From assembly GCA_021785115.1 (NCBI GenBank), contig JAJYGO010000016.1, positions 1,568 to 11,926 of the forward strand: DNA of 10,359 bases, given 5' to 3'. A model generated the notes under the pieces. It saw nothing but the letters and a program-made list of their open reading frames with translations, searched no databases and was not told where the DNA came from. Of the stretch, positions 7,335 through 10,359 are shown in pieces. Source of the stretch: Chloroflexota bacterium (GTDB lineage Bacteria > Chloroflexota > Limnocylindria > Limnocylindrales > CSP1-4). Each line of letters opens with the position of its first letter. Positions within the stretch are counted from its first letter, which is position 1. The position numbers were made by a program, and so were the translations under genes.

Positions 7335-8236
7335 GCGTCGGCGGGCTGCGCGTCGCCTACTCGGGGGAGCCCGGCGCCTTCGCCGAGGATGCCGTCCTCG
7401 CGGCCTTCGACCGGCCCGTCGCGGTGCCCGTCCCGGGGTTCCGGCAGGTCTTCGAGGCCGTCACCGCCGGATGCGTCCCCGCCGATCCGCCCGGCGCGCC
7501 GCCCGTGGTCGCCGGCGTCGTCCCCATCGAGAACCTGGTCAACGGCACGGTCCGCGAGAACTACGACCTGCTGCTCGAGCACGAGCTGCTGGTGACGGGC
7601 GAGGTCGTCGTCCCGGTCCGGCTCTGCCTGGCGGCGCTCCCCGGCCAGTCGATCGAGGAGATCGAGCGCGTCTACTCGCACATCCAGGCGCTCGGCCAGG
7701 CGGAGCGGTTCCTCCGCACCCGGCCGTGGACGCTGCTCACCACCTACAACACGGCGGGAGCGGCGAAGCTGATCGTCGACCGCGGCGAGCGGGCCGCGGC
7801 CGCCGTGCTCTCGCCGCGTGCCGCGGCGATCTTCGGCCTGGAGATCCTGGCCGACGAGATCCAGCAGGTGCCGGACAACCGGACGCGCTTCTTCGTGGTC
7901 GCGCGGCAGGATGCGGCGGCGCAGCGGGACGCCGTACCGGCCGGGCCGCCGGCCGTGTCGACCGTCCCCGGCGCGACGCCGATGCGGACCACGATGGTGC
8001 TGGCCGTGCGGAACGAGCCCGGGTCGCTGCACCGCTGCCTGGGCGTCTTCGCGCGCGCGGGCCTCAACATGAGCAAGCTCGAGTCGCGCCCCAGCCGCGA
8101 CCGTGCCTGGGAGTACGTCTTCTGGGTGGACCTCGACGCCGACGAGGCGGAGGCGCGCGCCGCGGCGGCCGAGCTGCGTGCGGATGCCGCGATGGTCCGG
8201 ATCCTGGGCACGTACCCGCGCGCGGCAGGCGCGTAG
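7331..8236 (+). CDS. pheA: Prephenate dehydratase with C-terminal ACT domain
   Basis: This enzyme converts prephenate to phenylpyruvate, the phenylalanine-specific step. It is 301 residues from a TTG start in a TTGA overlap with the preceding stop. No in-frame ATG or GTG lies between there and the first conserved motif (VAYSGEPGAFAEDA, residues 8-21), so TTG is the only reasonable start. The catalytic domain has PIENLVNGTVRENYDLL (65-81), VYSHIQALGQAERFL (114-128), NTAGAAKLI (140-148) and the catalytic Thr in NRTRFFVV (Thr185). An Ala/Pro linker (about 193-217) leads to the ACT domain (about 218-296), with NEPGSLHRCLGVFA and MSKLESRP (247-254) intact, implying phenylalanine feedback. There is no chorismate mutase domain. 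Odd points: PIENL where Ser or Thr normally follows Asn, and SHIQAL where SHPQAL is usual. No convincing Shine-Dalgarno is visible, so coupling to upstream translation is likely. Confidence 0.94.
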   Translation: MSVGGLRVAYSGEPGAFAEDAVLAAFDRPVAVPVPGFRQVFEAVTAGCVPADPPGAPPVVAGVVPIENLVNGTVRENYDLLLEHELLVTGEVVVPVRLCLAALPGQSIEEIERVYSHIQALGQAERFLRTRPWTLLTTYNTAGAAKLIVDRGERAAAAVLSPRAAAIFGLEILADEIQQVPDNRTRFFVVARQDAAAQRDAVPAGPPAVSTVPGATPMRTTMVLAVRNEPGSLHRCLGVFARAGLNMSKLESRPSRDRAWEYVFWVDLDADEAEARAAAAELRADAAMVRILGTYPRAAGA

Positions 8237-8247
8237 CGCGCACGGTA

Positions 8248-8277
8248 GGCTTCCGATCCGGCATGCTGCCCGAAGCC
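8248..8277 (+). terminator. Imperfect hairpin after pheA, possible weak terminator
   Basis: GGCTTC (8248-8253) pairs with GAAGCC (8272-8277). Nested inside, GGCA (8260-8263) pairs with TGCC (8267-8270) around a 3-nt loop. The structure begins 11 nt after the pheA stop. No T-run follows, so it is not a standard intrinsic terminator. It could stall polymerase, protect a 3' end or be chance. Confidence 0.3.
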
Positions 8278-8316
8278 GCCTGATTGCACCCGCCGCGACG
8301 ACCGCGCCGCGGCCCT

Positions 8317-8322
8317 GGAGGT
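8317..8322 (+). promoter_or_regulatory. Shine-Dalgarno deciding the hemH GTG start
   Basis: GGAGGT lies 6 nt before the GTG at 8329. This sets the start there rather than at the in-frame TTG at 8284, whose extra 15 residues are Pro/Arg-rich and unlike the conserved N-terminus. Confidence 0.75.
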
Positions 8323-8328
8323 CCGGTC

Positions 8329-9576
8329 GTGACGATCGCCTACGACGCGTTCCTGCTCGTCTCGTTCGGAGGCCCCGAGTCCCCGGACGACGTGATGCCG
8401 TTCCTGGAGAACGTCACGCGCGGCCGCGGCATTCCCCGTGAGCGCCTCGAGGCGGTCGCCCATCACTACCTTGCGCTCGACGGGATCAGCCCCATCAACG
8501 CCCAGAATCGCGCGCTGCTCGCCGCCCTCGGTGCCGAGTTCGCGCGGCGCGGGATCGACCTGCCCATCTACTGGGGCAACCGCAACTGGGACCCGTTCCT
8601 TGCCCCGGAGCTCCGCCGGATCCACGCCGACGGGCATCGGCGGGTCCTGGCGCTCTTCACCAGCGCCTACTCCTCGTACTCGGGGTGCCGCCAGTACCGG
8701 GAGGATCTCGCCCGCTCCCTGGCGGAGACAGGGCTGGCCGGTTCGCTCGAGATCGACCGCATCCGGCAGTACTTCGACCACCCGGGGTTCATCGCCCCGG
8801 TCGCCGGCGGGCTCGCCGCCGCCCTCACGAAGCTCGCCGCGGAGGGCTTCGCGACGGAGGAGACGCGGGTGCTCTTCACCACGCACTCGATCCCCACCGC
8901 GATGGCGGAGACGTCGGGGCCGCCCGGACGCTTCGGCGCAAGTGCCGCCGCTGGCTCGGCCGCCGCGGATGCCTCGAACGCCGCGAGCGACGCTGCCCCT
9001 GACGCCGCCTCCGTCGCGCCCGGGGTCACGGCCGCGACCGGTGCGTACGTGGCCCAGCATTTGGCGGCCATCGACTGCGTCCTTGCCGACGTCCGGGGCC
9101 GGGGGGTGACGGTCCCGGCCTGGTCGCTCGTCTACCAGTCCCGCAGCGGGCCGCCCCAGGTGCCCTGGCTGGAGCCCGACATCAACGACGCCCTGCGCAC
9201 CGCGCACGGGGAGGGGATGCGCGCGGCGGTGGTGGTCCCGGTCGGCTTCGTGAGCGACCACGTCGAGGTGCTCTGGGACCTCGACCGGGAGGCGCGCGAC
9301 ACCTGCGACGAGATGGGCGTCCGCATGGAGCGGGTCGCCACGCCGGGCACCCACCCCGCATTCGTCGCAGGCATCGCCGACCTCGTCGAGGAGCGCCTGG
9401 CCGGCACGCCCGGCATCGCCCTGAGCTCCCTCGGCCCGTGGCCCGCCGTCTGCGCCGCGGGCTGCTGCGCGAACCCGCGGGGCGACCGACCGGCGATCGG
9501 CGGCGAGGCCGAGCTCGCCGGGAACGCGGCAGGCGGCGGTGGGGACGAGCCCGGCGGCCGCCGTCCCGCCCGCTGA
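8329..9576 (+). CDS. hemH: Ferrochelatase, actinobacterial type with probable [2Fe-2S] cluster
   Basis: This enzyme inserts ferrous iron into a porphyrin: protoporphyrin IX, or coproporphyrin III if the organism uses the monoderm route (then cpfC). It has 415 residues. Signature blocks match the actinobacterial branch: LLVSFGGPESPDDVMPFLENV (9-29, in part), ENVTRGRGIPRERL (27-40), YWGNRNWDPF (81-90), TSAYSSYSGCRQY (111-123), FTTHSIP with the catalytic His186 (183-189), YQSRSGPPQVPWLEPD (269-284) and GFVSDHVEVLWDLD (306-319) with His311 and Glu313. Cys120 plus the C-terminal Cys375, Cys379 and Cys380 (VCAAGCC) are positioned like the four [2Fe-2S] ligands of Mycobacterium and Streptomyces enzymes. 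Two oddities are a ~38-residue Ala/Ser/Asp-rich insertion (about 200-238) and a Gly/Arg/Pro-rich tail after residue 384. It starts at GTG with a strong Shine-Dalgarno. No other haem gene is visible. Confidence 0.94.
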   Translation: MTIAYDAFLLVSFGGPESPDDVMPFLENVTRGRGIPRERLEAVAHHYLALDGISPINAQNRALLAALGAEFARRGIDLPIYWGNRNWDPFLAPELRRIHADGHRRVLALFTSAYSSYSGCRQYREDLARSLAETGLAGSLEIDRIRQYFDHPGFIAPVAGGLAAALTKLAAEGFATEETRVLFTTHSIPTAMAETSGPPGRFGASAAAGSAAADASNAASDAAPDAASVAPGVTAATGAYVAQHLAAIDCVLADVRGRGVTVPAWSLVYQSRSGPPQVPWLEPDINDALRTAHGEGMRAAVVVPVGFVSDHVEVLWDLDREARDTCDEMGVRMERVATPGTHPAFVAGIADLVEERLAGTPGIALSSLGPWPAVCAAGCCANPRGDRPAIGGEAELAGNAAGGGGDEPGGRRPAR

Positions 9577-9615
9577 TCGATCCGACCCACCCCGACGGCT
9601 CGCCAGGATCGGCTC
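9577..9615 (+). other. Short gap with inverted repeat over the next ribosome binding site
   Basis: CGATCC (9578-9583) is complementary to GGATCG (9606-9611), which includes most of the AGGA Shine-Dalgarno (9605-9608) of the downstream GTG at 9616. The stem is 6 bp with a 22-nt loop. It could mask the ribosome binding site or be chance; there is no U-tract. Confidence 0.3.
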
Positions 9616-10359
9616 GTGCACGCCCGTCGCGACAGCGTCCTGCTGGCCGTCCTCGGCGTCGCGCTGCTGATCGTGACGGTGCTGCCCGGCGCCTCGCCGG
9701 CCCGCCGCCACCCGTTCGCCCCGGGGCCGTCGGCCACGCCCATCGCCACCCCGCTGGTCGCGCCTCCGCCCGTCGCGTCGCCGGTCGCCGGCCGCGTCAT
9801 CGCCGGCCCGCGCCCGACCGTCGACCAGCTCGTGCGCCAGTACCAGTACGGGGAGCCGCCCGTGCCGCTGCTGCCCGGCGCGCACGCCGACGACTGGCGC
9901 CTGGGCCGGCCCGACCTGGCCGCGGTCGCCGGGTACGCCGGCCAGGTGAGCGTCCCCCCGGGCGGGTCGGTCGACCTCCACATCCGGTCGGTCGCCTCGT
10001 CCGTGCGCCTGGACGTCTTCCGCCTCGGCGCAGGGGACGCGCGCCACGTGCTCACGGTGCGCGACGTCCGCACCGCCTGGCACGCCGACGCGACCGCCGA
10101 TCCGGCCACCGGCAGGGTCGAGGAGCACTGGCCGGTCAGCTACGTCGTTTCCGTCCCCGCCACCTGGGCGAGCGGCGTCTACCTGGTGAAGTGCAGCCTG
10201 CCCGACGGCCGCGCCTCGTACATCCCGTTCGTGGTCCGCGCCGTGGCCCCCGCGCCGCTGCTGGTGGTGGTCCCCACGCTGACGTACGAGGCATACAACG
10301 GCTGGGGCGGCACCGACCTGTACCGCTGGTATCACGGCCCGCGGTCGCGCGCCGTAGAG
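9616..10359 (+). CDS. Membrane-anchored N,N-dimethylformamidase large-subunit-like protein (3' truncated)
   Basis: An open frame of 248 codons runs from GTG at 9616 to the right edge without a stop. Residues 8-24 (LLAVLGVALLIVTVLPG, preceded by HARRD) form a signal anchor or signal peptide. Residues 26-68 are a Pro/Ala-rich linker typical of exported proteins. About 95-210 looks like a beta-sandwich: GYAGQVSVPPGGSVDLHIRS, then VRLDVFRLG, then PATWASGVYLVKCSLPDG and SYIPFVVR. PTLTYEAYNGWGGTDLYRW (220-238) is the hallmark opening of the DMFase beta-subunit C-terminal domain, which in the studied enzyme forms the iron-containing amidase active site. The catalytic domain is mostly outside the window. 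Distant homologues are widespread with unknown substrates, so no dimethylformamide activity is claimed. AGGA (9605-9608) is a fair Shine-Dalgarno. Third positions are strongly G/C, as in the neighbours. Confidence 0.82.
   Translation, partial: MHARRDSVLLAVLGVALLIVTVLPGASPARRHPFAPGPSATPIATPLVAPPPVASPVAGRVIAGPRPTVDQLVRQYQYGEPPVPLLPGAHADDWRLGRPDLAAVAGYAGQVSVPPGGSVDLHIRSVASSVRLDVFRLGAGDARHVLTVRDVRTAWHADATADPATGRVEEHWPVSYVVSVPATWASGVYLVKCSLPDGRASYIPFVVRAVAPAPLLVVVPTLTYEAYNGWGGTDLYRWYHGPRSRAVE

Larger units (their letters stand above)
1..8236 (+). other. Fully overlapping branched-chain/phenylalanine biosynthetic operon
   Basis: Eight genes follow one another with no intergenic base. Junctions are ATGA at 428, GTGA at 1069, ATGA at 2124, GTGA at 3791, TGATG at 5093, ATGA at 6750 and TTGA at 7331. 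The leader, promoter and any attenuator or T-box lie upstream of the window. After pheA comes a 92-bp gap and then hemH, so the transcript may end or continue there. Co-transcription is inferred from the layout, not shown. Confidence 0.9.
8237..8328 (+). other. Intergenic gap between pheA and hemH
   Basis: This 92-bp stretch contains an imperfect hairpin (8248-8277) and the hemH ribosome binding site. I see no convincing -35/-10 pair and no U-tract. A hemH promoter may be present but cannot be recognised by eye in such GC-rich sequence. Confidence 0.6.

Noticed and set aside
8248..8277. Strong rho-independent terminator after pheA
   Set aside because: The hairpin is imperfect and has no following T-run, so it is reported only as a weak candidate.
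8284..8328. TTG start for hemH at 8284
   Set aside because: It adds 15 Pro/Arg-rich residues not seen in the family and has no Shine-Dalgarno, whereas GTG 8329 has GGAGGT at proper spacing.
7744..10335. Antisense open frame (863 codons) over pheA, hemH and the DMFase-like gene
   Set aside because: Same codon-bias shadow effect; no domain seen, and three motif-supported genes lie opposite.
1..10359. tRNA, rRNA, CRISPR array, insertion sequence or attachment site
   Set aside because: No cloverleaf-like stretch, spaced direct repeats, transposase frame or terminal inverted repeats were seen; nearly all of the window is accounted for by biosynthetic genes.

Overview
This is a very GC-rich window with strong G/C preference at third codon positions. 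All recognisable genes lie on the + strand. Seven genes are packed stop-to-start behind an eighth that is cut by the left edge. Taxonomy cannot be proven from 10 kb. The full set of codon-bias shadow ORFs, the GTG/TTG starts, CimA-based isoleucine synthesis and an actinobacterial-type, probably [2Fe-2S] ferrochelatase point to a high-GC monoderm-type bacterium. My best guess is Chloroflexota (Limnocylindria/Ellin6529-like or Thermomicrobia-like), with Actinomycetota as the alternative.

Region 1 (1-8236) is one polycistronic amino-acid operon entered midway: ilvB (3' end) - ilvN - ilvC - leuA - leuB - cimA - a standalone LeuA-type regulatory-domain gene - pheA. Every junction overlaps by 4 nt (NTGA) or 1 nt (TGATG), so there is no intergenic base in more than 8 kb. 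IlvBN and IlvC are shared by valine, leucine and isoleucine synthesis. LeuA starts the leucine branch. CimA starts a threonine-independent isoleucine branch from pyruvate and acetyl-CoA. LeuB, encoded between them, is expected to serve both. LeuCD, IlvD and IlvE are needed for the complete pathways and are not in this window. PheA (prephenate dehydratase with ACT domain) closes the operon and adds a phenylalanine branch step.

The most unusual item is the 194-residue gene at 6750-7334. It encodes a LeuA C-terminal allosteric (dimer/regulatory) domain with no catalytic barrel, placed between cimA and pheA and preceded by the strongest Shine-Dalgarno in the operon. The operon therefore encodes three such domains (LeuA, CimA, standalone) plus two kinds of ACT-based sensor (IlvN, PheA). 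The standalone protein may be a trans-acting amino-acid sensor; this is inference. Its low-complexity N-terminus shares a 12-residue stretch (9 identities) with the non-homologous N-terminal extension of LeuB.

Region 2 (8237-8328) is a 92-bp gap with an imperfect hairpin but no U-tract. Region 3 (8329-9576) is hemH/cpfC, a ferrochelatase with four cysteines placed as in [2Fe-2S] actinobacterial enzymes and a low-complexity loop insertion. Region 4 (9616-10359, running off the right edge) is a membrane-anchored or exported protein related to the N,N-dimethylformamidase large subunit. It starts at GTG after a 39-bp gap. No tRNA, rRNA, CRISPR array, insertion sequence or obvious promoter was found.
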